From positions 310,001 to 374,000 of the forward strand of contig NZ_JACBFS010000003.1 in assembly GCF_022138605.1 (NCBI RefSeq): a DNA stretch of 64,000 bases, given 5' to 3'. The stretch is from Xanthobacter sp. NM-25 (lineage in GTDB: Bacteria > Pseudomonadota > Alphaproteobacteria > Rhizobiales > Xanthobacteraceae). Made by a program: the position numbers and the translations under genes. This document shows, one piece after another, positions 53,559 to 64,000 of this stretch. The number at the start of each line of letters is the position of its first letter. Within the stretch, counting starts at the first letter, position 1. Below the pieces are notes generated by a model. That model searched no databases, was not told the origin of the DNA, and saw only the letters and a list, made by a program, of their open reading frames with translations.

Positions 53559-55634
53559 ATGGCGAAGATCGTCGTCGACGGCACAGAGATCGAGGTCCCG
53601 GCCGAATACACGCTGTTGCAGGCGTGTGAGGCGGCGGGGGTCGAGATTCCGCGCTTCTGCTTCCATGAGCGCCTCTCGATCGCCGGCAATTGCCGTATGT
53701 GCCTGGTCGAGGTGAAGGGCGGCCCGCCCAAGCCGACGGCGTCTTGTGCCATGGCGGTGAAGGATCTGCGGCCCGGCCCGAACGGCGAGCCGCCGGTGGT
53801 TCTCACCAAGAGCCCCATGGTGAAGAAGGCCCGCGAAGGGGTGATGGAGTTCCTGCTCATCAACCACCCCCTCGATTGCCCGATCTGCGACCAGGGCGGT
53901 GAATGCGACCTGCAGGACCAGGCCATGGCCTATGGCGCGGACACCTCGCGCTTCGCCGAGAACAAGCGGGCGGTGGAAGACAAATACATGGGGCCGCTGG
54001 TGCGGACCGCCATGACCCGCTGCATCCAGTGCACCCGCTGCGTGCGCTTCACCACCGAAGTGGCCGGCGTTCCGGACCTCGGCGCCATCGGGCGCGGCGA
54101 GGATACGGAGATCACTACCTATCTCGAGCACGCCATGCGCTCGGAACTGCAGGGCAATGTGGCAGACCTGTGCCCGGTGGGCGCGCTGACCCACAAGCCC
54201 TACCAGTTCCACGCCCGGCCGTGGGAGCTGATCAAGACCGAGTCCGTCGATGTGATGGACGCGGTGGGCTGCAACATCCGCGTCGACACCCGCGGCCGTG
54301 AGGTGATGCGCATTCTGCCGCGCACCAACGACTTGGTGAACGAGGAGTGGATCTCCGACAAGTCCCGCTATGTGTGGGACGGCCTGAAGGTGCAGCGGCT
54401 GGATCGCCCCTATGTGCGCAAGGGCGGCCGGCTGGTGCCGGCGTCCTGGATCGAGGCCTTTGCCGCCGTGGCGGAGAAGGTGAAGGCGGCGAAGCCGGAG
54501 AAGATCGGCGCGCTGATCGGCGATGTCGCCACCGTCGAAGAGGTGTTCGCCCTCAAGACGCTGATGGAGAAGCTCGGCAGCGCCAACATCGACTGCCGCC
54601 AGGACGGCGCCGCGCTCGATCCGGCCCTCGGCCGCGCCAGCTACATCTTCAATCCCACCATCGCCGGGATCGATGCGGCGGACGCCATCCTGTTGATCGG
54701 CACCGATCCGCGTCATGAGGCCTCCGTCCTCAACGCCCGCATCCGCAAGCGCTGGCGCCAGGGCGGCCTGAAGGTGGGCCTCATTGGCGAGCAGGTGGAC
54801 CTCACCTATTCGTATGAGTATCTCGGCGCCGGCCCGGAGAGCCTCGCGGCGCTTCTTGGCACTGGCGGTTTCGCCGATGCGATGAAGGGCGCGGAACATC
54901 CCCTCATCATCATCGGCCAGGGCGCTCTCGCCCGTGCGGATGGCGCTGCGGTGCTCGCCCTCGCGGCCAAGCTGGCGACGGCGTGCGGCGCGGTGAAGGA
55001 GGGCTGGAACGGCTTCGGCGTGCTCCACACGGCGGCCGCGCGGGTGGGCGCCCTGGACGTGGGCGCGGTGCCCGGCCCCAAGGGCCTCGACACCAAGGCC
55101 ATGGCGGCCGGCGGTCTCGACGTGGCGTTCCTGTTGGGCGCCGACGAGGTGGATGTGGAGCCCGGCGCGTTCGTCGTCTACATCGGCACCCATGGTGATC
55201 GCGGCGCCCATCGGGCGGATGTGATCCTGCCCGGGGCAGCCTATACGGAGAAGTCGGGCCTCTATGTGAATACCGAAGGGCGGGTGCAGTTTGCCAACCG
55301 CGCCGCCTTCCCCCCCGGCGAGGCGCGCGAGGATTGGGCGGTGCTGCGGGCGCTGTCCGAGGTGCTGGGCCAGACCCTGCCGTTCGACAGCCTCACCGGC
55401 CTGCGCGCCAAGCTGATGGCCGCCTATCCGCACCTCGGCCGTCTCGACCAGATCGAGGCGGGCAAGGCGGACGACATCGCCAAGCTGGCCGAAAAGGGCG
55501 GGGCGGTGGAAAAGGGCGCGTTCGCGCTGCCCATCGAGGATTTCTATCTGACGAACCCCATCGCCCGGGCCTCCGCCATCATGGCGGAATGCTCGGCGCT
55601 CCAGGCGGCCAGTGCCGCCGAGGCGGCGGAGTGA
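53559..55634 (+). CDS. nuoG: NADH-quinone oxidoreductase subunit G
   Basis: A 691-residue 75-kDa-type subunit. The N-terminal ferredoxin-like part binds N1b (RFCFHERLSIAGNCRMCLVE), then N5 (HPLDCPICDQGGECDLQD) and N4 (CIQCTRCVRF with a later NVADLCPVGAL). The rest has a molybdopterin-oxidoreductase fold without cofactor. ATG 53559 is chosen over GTG 53550 because GGGAG lies just before it. A 103-bp gap separates it from nuoH. Confidence 0.96.
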   Translation: MAKIVVDGTEIEVPAEYTLLQACEAAGVEIPRFCFHERLSIAGNCRMCLVEVKGGPPKPTASCAMAVKDLRPGPNGEPPVVLTKSPMVKKAREGVMEFLLINHPLDCPICDQGGECDLQDQAMAYGADTSRFAENKRAVEDKYMGPLVRTAMTRCIQCTRCVRFTTEVAGVPDLGAIGRGEDTEITTYLEHAMRSELQGNVADLCPVGALTHKPYQFHARPWELIKTESVDVMDAVGCNIRVDTRGREVMRILPRTNDLVNEEWISDKSRYVWDGLKVQRLDRPYVRKGGRLVPASWIEAFAAVAEKVKAAKPEKIGALIGDVATVEEVFALKTLMEKLGSANIDCRQDGAALDPALGRASYIFNPTIAGIDAADAILLIGTDPRHEASVLNARIRKRWRQGGLKVGLIGEQVDLTYSYEYLGAGPESLAALLGTGGFADAMKGAEHPLIIIGQGALARADGAAVLALAAKLATACGAVKEGWNGFGVLHTAAARVGALDVGAVPGPKGLDTKAMAAGGLDVAFLLGADEVDVEPGAFVVYIGTHGDRGAHRADVILPGAAYTEKSGLYVNTEGRVQFANRAAFPPGEAREDWAVLRALSEVLGQTLPFDSLTGLRAKLMAAYPHLGRLDQIEAGKADDIAKLAEKGGAVEKGAFALPIEDFYLTNPIARASAIMAECSALQAASAAEAAE

Positions 55635-55737
55635 GCGCGATGGGACGCTACGGCAGGATTCACACGGCGCCGACGATGGCGCGCGCGGCCCGGGCTTCGG
55701 CCCGCGCGCGGCAAGCGTGAGGGGGCGATAAGAACCG

Positions 55738-56757
55738 ATGAGCTGGCAGGATACCCTTCTCCAGGTGCTGATCATCCTCGGGCAGAGCTTGGCGCTGCTC
55801 GTGGCGCTTTTGATCTTCATCGCCTTCATTCTGCTCGCCGACCGCAAGATCTGGGCGGCGGTGCAGCTGCGGCGCGGTCCCAACGTGGTGGGGCCGTTCG
55901 GCCTGCTGCAGTCCTTCGCCGATCTGCTGAAGTTCGTGCTGAAGGAGCCGACGGTTCCGGCGGGCGCCAACAAGGTGCTGTTCCTTCTGGCGCCGCTCGT
56001 CACCTGCGTGCTGGCGCTGGCGGCCTGGGCCGTTGTGCCCATCGCCGATGGCTGGGTGATCGCCGACATCAATGTGGGCGTGCTCTATATTTTCGCCATC
56101 TCGTCGCTCGGCGTGTACGGCATCATCATGGGCGGCTGGGCTTCGAACTCGAAGTATCCCTTCCTCGCGGCCCTGCGCTCTGCGGCGCAGATGGTGTCCT
56201 ACGAAGTCTCCATCGGCTTCGTGATCATCACCGTGCTGATGTGCGCCGGTTCGCTGAACCTCAGCGCCATCGTCGAGGCGCAGAACGGCCGGTTCGGTTT
56301 CCTGAACTGGTACTTCCTGCCGCTGCTGCCCATGTTCGTCATCTTCTTCGTCTCGGCGCTGGCTGAAACGAACCGTCCGCCCTTCGACCTGGTCGAGGCG
56401 GAGTCGGAGCTGGTGGCGGGCTTCATGACCGAGTACGGCTCCACGCCCTACCTGCTGTTCATGCTGGGCGAGTACGTGGCCATCATGACCATGTGCGCCA
56501 TGGGGACGATCCTGTTCCTGGGTGGCTGGCTTTCGCCGCTGCCGTTCGCGCCCTTCACCTGGGTGCCGGGGCTGGTGTGGTTCGTCATCAAGCTCTGCTT
56601 CATGTTCTTCCTGTTTGCCATGGCCAAGGCCATGGTGCCCCGCTATCGCTACGACCAGCTGATGCGGCTGGGCTGGAAGGTGTTCCTGCCCATCTCCCTG
56701 ATCGCCGTCGTGGTGGTCGCTGGCGTGCTGCACTTCACCGGGAATGCGCCCCAATGA
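55738..56757 (+). CDS. nuoH: NADH-quinone oxidoreductase subunit H
   Basis: A 339-residue membrane subunit (ND1-like, about eight helices) at the junction with the peripheral arm, forming the quinone entry channel. LLADRKIWAAVQLRRGPNVV and ALAETNRPPFDLVEAESELV are the most conserved stretches, the latter with the acidic residues of the E-channel. Confidence 0.97.
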   Translation: MSWQDTLLQVLIILGQSLALLVALLIFIAFILLADRKIWAAVQLRRGPNVVGPFGLLQSFADLLKFVLKEPTVPAGANKVLFLLAPLVTCVLALAAWAVVPIADGWVIADINVGVLYIFAISSLGVYGIIMGGWASNSKYPFLAALRSAAQMVSYEVSIGFVIITVLMCAGSLNLSAIVEAQNGRFGFLNWYFLPLLPMFVIFFVSALAETNRPPFDLVEAESELVAGFMTEYGSTPYLLFMLGEYVAIMTMCAMGTILFLGGWLSPLPFAPFTWVPGLVWFVIKLCFMFFLFAMAKAMVPRYRYDQLMRLGWKVFLPISLIAVVVVAGVLHFTGNAPQ

Positions 56758-56809
56758 ACGTGCTTCCGACCCATCAGATGAGCCGCGTGACCGCGGCGGG
56801 AGAGCGCCC

Positions 56810-57298
56810 ATGAAGCTCGATCAGGCCGCGCGCGCGTTTTTCCTGACGGAGATGGTCTCCGGCTTCTTCCTGGCCATGCGCTATTTCTTCAGGCCCAAGG
56901 CGACGCTGAACTATCCCTTCGAGAAGGGGCAGCTGTCGCCGCGCTTCCGCGGCGAGCATGCCTTGCGCCGCTATCCCAATGGCGAAGAGCGCTGCATCGC
57001 CTGCAAGCTGTGCGAGGCCATCTGCCCGGCGCAGGCCATCACCATCGAGGCCGGCCCGCGCCGGAACGACGGCACCCGCCGTACCACGCGGTACGACATC
57101 GACATGGTGAAGTGCATCTACTGCGGCTTCTGTCAGGAAGCCTGTCCGGTGGAAGCCATCGTCGAAGGTCCGAATTTCGAGTTCGCCACGGAAACCCGTG
57201 AAGAACTCTATTACGACAAGGAAAAGCTGCTCGCGAACGGCGACCGGTGGGAGCGTGAGATTGCGCGCTCCATCGCCATGGACGCCCCCTATCGTTGA
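56810..57298 (+). CDS. nuoI: NADH-quinone oxidoreductase subunit I
   Basis: A 162-residue subunit (TYKY-like) with two [4Fe-4S] clusters, N6a and N6b, bound by CIACKLCEAICP and CIYCGFCQEACP. The start at 56810 (MKLDQAARAF) is preceded by GGGAG; the frame extends upstream into the spacer. An unusually long 294-bp spacer follows before nuoJ. Confidence 0.97.
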   Translation: MKLDQAARAFFLTEMVSGFFLAMRYFFRPKATLNYPFEKGQLSPRFRGEHALRRYPNGEERCIACKLCEAICPAQAITIEAGPRRNDGTRRTTRYDIDMVKCIYCGFCQEACPVEAIVEGPNFEFATETREELYYDKEKLLANGDRWEREIARSIAMDAPYR

Positions 57299-57592
57299 GC
57301 GCGGGCCCGCCGCGGGAAGCCGGGGCGGGTAAGGAACGGGTCGCGGGTCGCCGCGGCGCAGAGGTCCGGAGCGGTCGCGCGCGGCCGATCGGGAGCTCGA
57401 TCTTGAGTTGTGAGCGGGAATCGCCCATCGGGATGCCGGATGGATGCGGTCGGCTCGAGCACGGTGGACTTGTGGGATGGGTCAGATCTATCGACGCATC
57501 GACCGCGGGATGCGGGCCCCGGGATGGGGTGCCGGCCATCTCGGCGTGGCGCAATCGAGCGCGGAACGGGCGCGCAGAGGGGGGCTCTCCGC

Positions 57593-58210
57593 ATGAGTGT
57601 CGCGGCAGCGTTTTTCTATCTCTTCGCGTTCGTGCTGGTGGGATCGGCCGTCATGGTCATCTCCTCGCGCAACCCGGTGCAGTCGGTTCTGTTCCTCATT
57701 CTCGCCTTCGTGAATGCGGCGGCGCTGTTCCTCCTGATCGGCGCCGAGTTCCTCGCCCTGATCCTGGTGGTGGTCTATGTGGGCGCGGTGGCGGTGCTGT
57801 TCCTGTTCGTGGTGATGATGCTGGACGTGGATTTCGTCGAGCTGCGCCAGGGCTTCCTGCAGTATCTGCCCATCGGCCTGCTGGTCGGCATCATCTTCCT
57901 CGCCGAGCTGGTGCTGGTGGTGGGCGCCTGGGCCACGGGCCCGGGCATCTCCGCCGCGGTGTCGGCCGCGGCCGCGCCGGCGGGGTCGGACGTGTCCAAC
58001 GTCAAGGCGATCGCCCAGGTGCTGTACACGGACTACATCTACTTCTTCCAGGCGGCCGGCTTCGTGCTGCTGGTGGCGATGATCGGCGCCATCGTGCTCA
58101 CGCTCCGCCACAAGGCCAATGTGAAGCGCCAGAATATCTCGGCTCAGGTGGCGCGCACGCCCGAGGCTGCCATGAAGGTGGTCAAGGTGCGTCCCGGCCA
58201 GGGACTTTGA
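57593..58210 (+). CDS. nuoJ: NADH-quinone oxidoreductase subunit J
   Basis: A 205-residue ND6-like membrane subunit with five helices. EFLALILVVVYVGAVAVLFL is the signature helix with the pi-bulge region involved in conformational coupling. The start at 57593 has GAGGGGGG upstream; codons back to 57410 are outside the conserved protein. Confidence 0.96.
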   Translation: MSVAAAFFYLFAFVLVGSAVMVISSRNPVQSVLFLILAFVNAAALFLLIGAEFLALILVVVYVGAVAVLFLFVVMMLDVDFVELRQGFLQYLPIGLLVGIIFLAELVLVVGAWATGPGISAAVSAAAAPAGSDVSNVKAIAQVLYTDYIYFFQAAGFVLLVAMIGAIVLTLRHKANVKRQNISAQVARTPEAAMKVVKVRPGQGL

Positions 58211-58220
58211 GGGGGCAGCC

Positions 58221-58529
58221 ATGGAAATCGGTCTCTCCCACTACCTCACGGTGGCGGCAATCCTGTTCACGCTGGGCACGCTCGGCATCTTCCTCAACCG
58301 GAAGAACGTGATCGTCATTCTGATGTCGATCGAGCTGATCCTGCTGTCGGTGAACATCAATCTGGTGTCGTTCTCGGCCTTTCTCGGGAACCTGACGGGT
58401 CAGGTGTTCGCGCTTCTGGTCCTCACCGTCGCGGCAGCCGAAGCGGCCATCGGCCTCGCCATCCTCGTGGTGTTCTACCGCAACCGCGGTTCGATCGCCG
58501 TCGAGGACATCAACGCCATGAAGGGTTGA
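58221..58529 (+). CDS. nuoK: NADH-quinone oxidoreductase subunit K
   Basis: A 102-residue ND4L-like subunit with three helices. VIVILMSIELILLSVNINLV and VAAAEAAIGLAILV carry the two membrane glutamates of the proton path. GAGGGGG before the ATG. Ten bases separate it from nuoJ and four from nuoL. Confidence 0.97.
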   Translation: MEIGLSHYLTVAAILFTLGTLGIFLNRKNVIVILMSIELILLSVNINLVSFSAFLGNLTGQVFALLVLTVAAAEAAIGLAILVVFYRNRGSIAVEDINAMKG

Positions 58530-58533
58530 GGCC

Positions 58534-60459
<1,926 letters not shown>

Positions 60460-60464
60460 CGACG

Positions 60465-61976
60465 ATGACAGACTGGCCTATCCTTTCGGTCGTCACCTTC
60501 CTCCCCCTGGTCGGCGCCCTGTTCATCCTCGTGGTGCGCGGCGACGATGAGGTGGCGGCGCGCAATGCCCGCTGGGTGGCGCTGTGGACGACGCTCGTCA
60601 CCTTCGTGGTGTCGCTGCTGCTGCTGCCGGGCTTCGATGCGGCGGCGCCCGGCTTCCAGTTCGTGGAGAAGTCGGCCTGGCTCGGCGATATCGCCGCCTA
60701 CCACATGGGCGTCGATGGCATCTCCCTGCCGTTCGTGATCCTCACCACCTTCCTCATGCCGTTCGCGATCCTGGCCTCCTGGGAGAGCGTGCATAAGCGG
60801 GTGAAGGAATACATGATCGCCTTCATGGTCCTTGAGACCATGATGATCGGCACCTTCACCTCGCTCGATCTGGTGCTGTTCTACTTCTTCTTTGAAGGCG
60901 GCCTGATCCCGATGTTCCTCATCATCGGCATCTGGGGTGGTCCGCGGCGCATCTATGCGGCCTTCAAGTTCTTTCTGTACACCCTGGCGGGTTCGGTGCT
61001 GATGATGCTGGCCATCATGGCCATCTACTGGCAGGCCGGCACCACCGATGTGCCCACCCTGCTGCAGCACGGTTTCCCGCCGAGCATGCAGATTTGGCTA
61101 TGGCTCGCATTCTTCGCCTCGTTCGCGGTGAAGATGCCCATGTGGCCGGTGCACACCTGGCTGCCCGACGCCCACGTGGAAGCGCCCACCGCCGGTTCGG
61201 TCATCCTGGCTGGCGTGCTTCTGAAGATGGGCGGCTACGGCTTCATCCGTTACTCGCTGCCCATGTTCCCGGAGGCGAGCGCCTATTTCGCGCCCATGGT
61301 GTTCACCCTGTCGGTGGTGGCGGTGATCTACACCTCGCTGGTGGCGCTGGTGCAGGAAGACATCAAAAAGCTGATCGCCTATTCGTCCATCGCCCACATG
61401 GGCTTCGTGACCATGGGCATCTTCACCATGAACGAGCAGGGCCTGCAGGGCGCCATGTTCCTCATGATCTCGCACGGCTTCGTGTCGGGCGCGCTGTTCC
61501 TGTGCGTGGGCGTCATCTATGACCGTATGCACACCCGCGAGATCGCCGCTTACGGCGGGCTCGTGAAGCGCATGCCGCTCTACGCGACCTTCATGATGGT
61601 GTTCACCATGGCCAACATCGGCCTGCCGGGCACCTCCGGGTTCGTGGGCGAGTTCCTCACCATGCTGGCGGCGTTCGAGCGCAACACCTGGGTGGCCTTC
61701 TTCGCCGCGACGGGCGTGATCCTCTCGGCGGCCTATGCCCTCTACCTCTACTGGCGGGTCATCTTCGGCAAGCTGGAGAAGGAGAGCCTGAAGAACATCC
61801 TGGACCTTTCGCCGCGGGAAATGGCGATCCTGACGCCGCTGGTGATCATCACCATCCTGTTCGGCGTGTGGCCGGCCCCCATTCTCAACATGACATCCCA
61901 TGCGGTGAACGCGGTCGTCGCGCGCACCGATCAGGTGGCGGGTGCGGTGAAGACCGCGCTCCTCCTCAGCTTCTGA
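60465..61976 (+). CDS. nuoM: NADH-quinone oxidoreductase subunit M
   Basis: A 503-residue ND4-like antiporter subunit. FYFFFEGGLIPMFLIIGIWG contains the essential glutamate region and VHTWLPDAHVEAPTAGSVIL the discontinuous helix. The start at 60465 (MTDWPILSV) is set by homology and a GGAG upstream; the frame is open far into nuoL. Confidence 0.97.
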   Translation: MTDWPILSVVTFLPLVGALFILVVRGDDEVAARNARWVALWTTLVTFVVSLLLLPGFDAAAPGFQFVEKSAWLGDIAAYHMGVDGISLPFVILTTFLMPFAILASWESVHKRVKEYMIAFMVLETMMIGTFTSLDLVLFYFFFEGGLIPMFLIIGIWGGPRRIYAAFKFFLYTLAGSVLMMLAIMAIYWQAGTTDVPTLLQHGFPPSMQIWLWLAFFASFAVKMPMWPVHTWLPDAHVEAPTAGSVILAGVLLKMGGYGFIRYSLPMFPEASAYFAPMVFTLSVVAVIYTSLVALVQEDIKKLIAYSSIAHMGFVTMGIFTMNEQGLQGAMFLMISHGFVSGALFLCVGVIYDRMHTREIAAYGGLVKRMPLYATFMMVFTMANIGLPGTSGFVGEFLTMLAAFERNTWVAFFAATGVILSAAYALYLYWRVIFGKLEKESLKNILDLSPREMAILTPLVIITILFGVWPAPILNMTSHAVNAVVARTDQVAGAVKTALLLSF

Positions 61977-61989
61977 TTTCGAGGTCGCT

Positions 61990-63420
61990 ATGACGCAGCT
62001 CCTGCCTCCGCTCGGCGCTGTCCTGCCCGAACTGGTGCTTGCCGTCTCCGCTATCGTGCTGATCCTCATCGGCGCGTTCCGCGGGGAGGGGGCCGCCAAT
62101 TTCGTCACCGGCCTCGCCATCGCGGTGCTGGCTGCGGCGGGCATCCTGGTGCTCCTGGGCCCCGGCGGCGACGTGGTGGCCTTCCACGGCGCCTTCGTGT
62201 CCGATCCGTTCAGCCGCTTCATGAAGCTGTTGGCGATCTTCGGCGCCACCATCTCGCTGGTGATGGCGGTGGACTGGCAGAACCGCGAGAAGCTGGCGCG
62301 GTTCGAATATGCGGTGCTGTTCGTCATCTCGACCCTCGGCATGTGCATGCTGGTGTCGGCGGGCGATCTGATCGCCCTGTATCTCGGCCTCGAGCTGATG
62401 AGCCTTTCGCTCTATGTGGTGGCGGCCATCAACCGCGACTCGGTGCGCTCCACCGAGGCGGGCCTGAAGTATTTTGTGCTGGGCTCGCTCTCCTCGGGCA
62501 TGCTGCTTTATGGCTCGTCGCTGGTGTACGGCTTCACGGGCTCGGTGAACTTCAACGTGATCGCCAGCGTCGTGACCTCCCCGTCCATCGGCCTCATCTT
62601 CGGGCTGGTGTTCGTGTTGGCCGGCCTGTGCTTCAAGATTTCGGCGGTGCCGTTCCACATGTGGACGCCGGATGTGTACGAAGGCGCGCCCACCCCGGTC
62701 ACCACCTTCTTCGCCACCGCGCCGAAGGTGGCGGGCATGGCCATCTTCATCCGCGTGGTGGCGGAAGCGTTCCCGCATATCGGCCATCAGTGGCAGCAGA
62801 TCGTGGCCTTCGTCTCCATCGCCTCCATGGTGCTGGGCTCGTTCGCCGCCATCGGCCAGCGCAACATCAAACGCCTGCTCGCCTACTCCTCCATTGGCCA
62901 CATGGGCTTCGCCCTGGTGGGCCTCGCCGCCGGCACGGCCGAGGGTGTGCGCGGCGTGCTGGTGTACATGACCATCTATGTGGCCATGACGCTCGGTTCG
63001 TTCGCCTGCGTGCTCACCATGCGCCGGCAGGGCCGGGCGGTGGAGAATATCGACGACCTGGCCGGTCTCGCCCGCAACAATCCGTTGATGGCGCTGATGC
63101 TCGGCGCGCTCATGTTCTCGCTGGCGGGTATTCCGCCCCTGGCCGGCTTCCTGGCGAAATATTACGTGTTCGTCGCCGCCATCCAGGCGGGCCTCTATGG
63201 CCTTTCGGTGATCGGTGTGCTGGCGTCGGTGGTGGGTGCGTACTACTACCTGCGGGTGGTCAAGATCATGTATTTCGACGAGCCGGCGGAGGCGTTCGAC
63301 CCCATGCCGACCGAGCTGAAGGCGGTGTTGGGGCTCAGCGGGCTTTTCACGATCTTCTATTTCGTTTATCCCGCTCCTCTCATTGAGGCGGCGGGGGCCG
63401 CCGCCCGGTCGCTCTTCTGA
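61990..63420 (+). CDS. nuoN: NADH-quinone oxidoreductase subunit N
   Basis: A 476-residue ND2-like antiporter subunit. YLGLELMSLSLYVVAAINRD and FHMWTPDVYEGAPTPVTTFF are the family signatures. It ends the nuo operon; birA begins four bases after its stop, so the two are very likely co-transcribed. Confidence 0.97.
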   Translation: MTQLLPPLGAVLPELVLAVSAIVLILIGAFRGEGAANFVTGLAIAVLAAAGILVLLGPGGDVVAFHGAFVSDPFSRFMKLLAIFGATISLVMAVDWQNREKLARFEYAVLFVISTLGMCMLVSAGDLIALYLGLELMSLSLYVVAAINRDSVRSTEAGLKYFVLGSLSSGMLLYGSSLVYGFTGSVNFNVIASVVTSPSIGLIFGLVFVLAGLCFKISAVPFHMWTPDVYEGAPTPVTTFFATAPKVAGMAIFIRVVAEAFPHIGHQWQQIVAFVSIASMVLGSFAAIGQRNIKRLLAYSSIGHMGFALVGLAAGTAEGVRGVLVYMTIYVAMTLGSFACVLTMRRQGRAVENIDDLAGLARNNPLMALMLGALMFSLAGIPPLAGFLAKYYVFVAAIQAGLYGLSVIGVLASVVGAYYYLRVVKIMYFDEPAEAFDPMPTELKAVLGLSGLFTIFYFVYPAPLIEAAGAAARSLF

Positions 63421-63423
63421 TCT

Positions 63424-64000
63424 ATGGCTCAATACGAATTTCAGGGTTCCACGGTTCCCATCATCCGGTTCACGGAGATCGGCTCCACCAATGCGGAGGG
63501 TCTCGCCCGCTTGGCGCGTGGCGAGACCATGCCCGTTTGGCTGGTCGCAGATATCCAGACCGGCGGGCGCGGCCGGCGCGGGCGTCCTTGGACCTCCGAG
63601 CTCGGCAACCTGTTCGCAACGCTGGTGTTGCCCAATCCGGCACCGCTCGCCAATCTGGCGCAGCTGTGCTTCGTGGCGGGGCTCGCCGCGCGTGATGCGG
63701 TGCTTTCGGCCGCCCCGCAGGTGGCCGCAGAGCAGCTGAAGCTCAAATGGCCCAACGACCTGCTGCTGGAGGGCGGCAAACTCGCCGGCATCCTGGTGGA
63801 GGGCGGCACCGACGCAGCCAATCGGCCGGCGGCGGTGATCGGTTTCGGAATCAATTGCCTGCATCACCCGGATGATCTGCCCTACAAGGCGACCAGCCTG
63901 GAGGAAGCCGGTGCGCCGACCGCCCCCGACCGGCTGCTGGAGGCCCTGGACCTCGCCATGGCGGTCCGCCTCAACCAGTGGCACGGCGGCAACGGCTTTG
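63424..64000 (+). CDS. birA: Biotin--[acetyl-CoA-carboxylase] ligase, 5' part (cut by window edge)
   Basis: 192 codons are present before the right edge. The reading from ATG 63424 shows the biotin ligase catalytic domain: FTEIGSTNAEGLARLARGE, TGGRGRRGRPWTS (the biotinyl-AMP loop, about residues 45-57), LKLKWPNDLLLEGGKLAGIL and GFGINC. There is no N-terminal helix-turn-helix, so it is the non-repressor type. The start has no clear ribosome-binding site and probably relies on coupling to nuoN. This placement after nuoN is common in rhizobial relatives. Confidence 0.93.
   Translation, partial: MAQYEFQGSTVPIIRFTEIGSTNAEGLARLARGETMPVWLVADIQTGGRGRRGRPWTSELGNLFATLVLPNPAPLANLAQLCFVAGLAARDAVLSAAPQVAAEQLKLKWPNDLLLEGGKLAGILVEGGTDAANRPAAVIGFGINCLHHPDDLPYKATSLEEAGAPTAPDRLLEALDLAMAVRLNQWHGGNGF

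Noticed and set aside
53475..56072. An 865-codon minus-strand frame opposite nuoG and nuoH
   Set aside because: Antisense shadow: nuoG has all Fe-S ligands in order on the plus strand. The same applies to long minus frames opposite nuoL (58510-60393), nuoN (61966-63984) and hldD (6052-7737).

Overview
The window is high-GC chromosomal DNA from an alphaproteobacterium. It most resembles Hyphomicrobiales of the Xanthobacteraceae type (Xanthobacter, Azorhizobium, Ancylobacter and relatives). Supporting this are candidate Irr (ICE) boxes before bacterioferritin and bacterioferritin-associated ferredoxin, a CckA-type hybrid kinase, tandem phasins, an alphaproteobacterial DksA with one cysteine, and a 14-gene nuo operon followed directly by birA. 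The genus is an inference from gene content; no rRNA or tRNA gene was seen. Nothing looks like a prophage, insertion sequence, CRISPR array or integrated island, so this is mostly core genome with a few lineage-specific genes.

Layout. 1-0.8 kb: bfr (cut by the left edge) and bfd, both minus strand. 0.8-4.7 kb: a PAS/kinase-like protein with degenerate catalytic motifs, then two phasins for polyhydroxyalkanoate granules. 4.9-9.5 kb: heptose and inner-core LPS operon (waaF, waaC, hldD, hldE). 9.5-12.4 kb: an M20 acetylornithine deacetylase-like gene and two cobalamin genes (cobP, cobD) that converge. 12.6-19.8 kb: a serine/threonine-type phosphatase, a CoxE-like VWA protein, a membrane protein, a minus-strand cluster of DUF697 protein, YcjX-like P-loop protein and SixA, then an atypical FAD oxidoreductase. 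20.1-26.4 kb: tamA-tamB, overlapping by one base. 26.6-31 kb: an orphan, a K+/H+ antiporter, a small conserved protein and a class I aminotransferase. 30.7-35 kb: an RND efflux pair behind an inverted repeat. 35-38.5 kb: PPK2, an unknown protein, a lipoprotein and a MipA/OmpV barrel.

38.5-48.2 kb: a 14-bp tandem repeat seeded on the mipA stop codon; a small membrane protein and a MoxR ATPase; dksA with promoter and terminator; a FliO-like protein carrying about 46 EKAAA pentapeptides; cckA, divergent from it; and a DUF3300 protein with two repeat arrays. 48.5-63.4 kb: the complete nuoA-N operon for proton-pumping NADH:quinone oxidoreductase. The 5' part of birA runs off the right edge.

Themes. 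Envelope biogenesis recurs (LPS core, TamAB, MipA, DUF3300, RND pump). So does storage polymer metabolism (phasins, PPK2) and regulation (CckA, DksA, degenerate kinase). The least explained features are the EKAAA array with nested higher-order duplications, the duplicated stop-codon repeat after mipA, palindromes that look like operators before a phasin gene and the RND operon, and several proteins lacking canonical catalytic or metal-binding residues.
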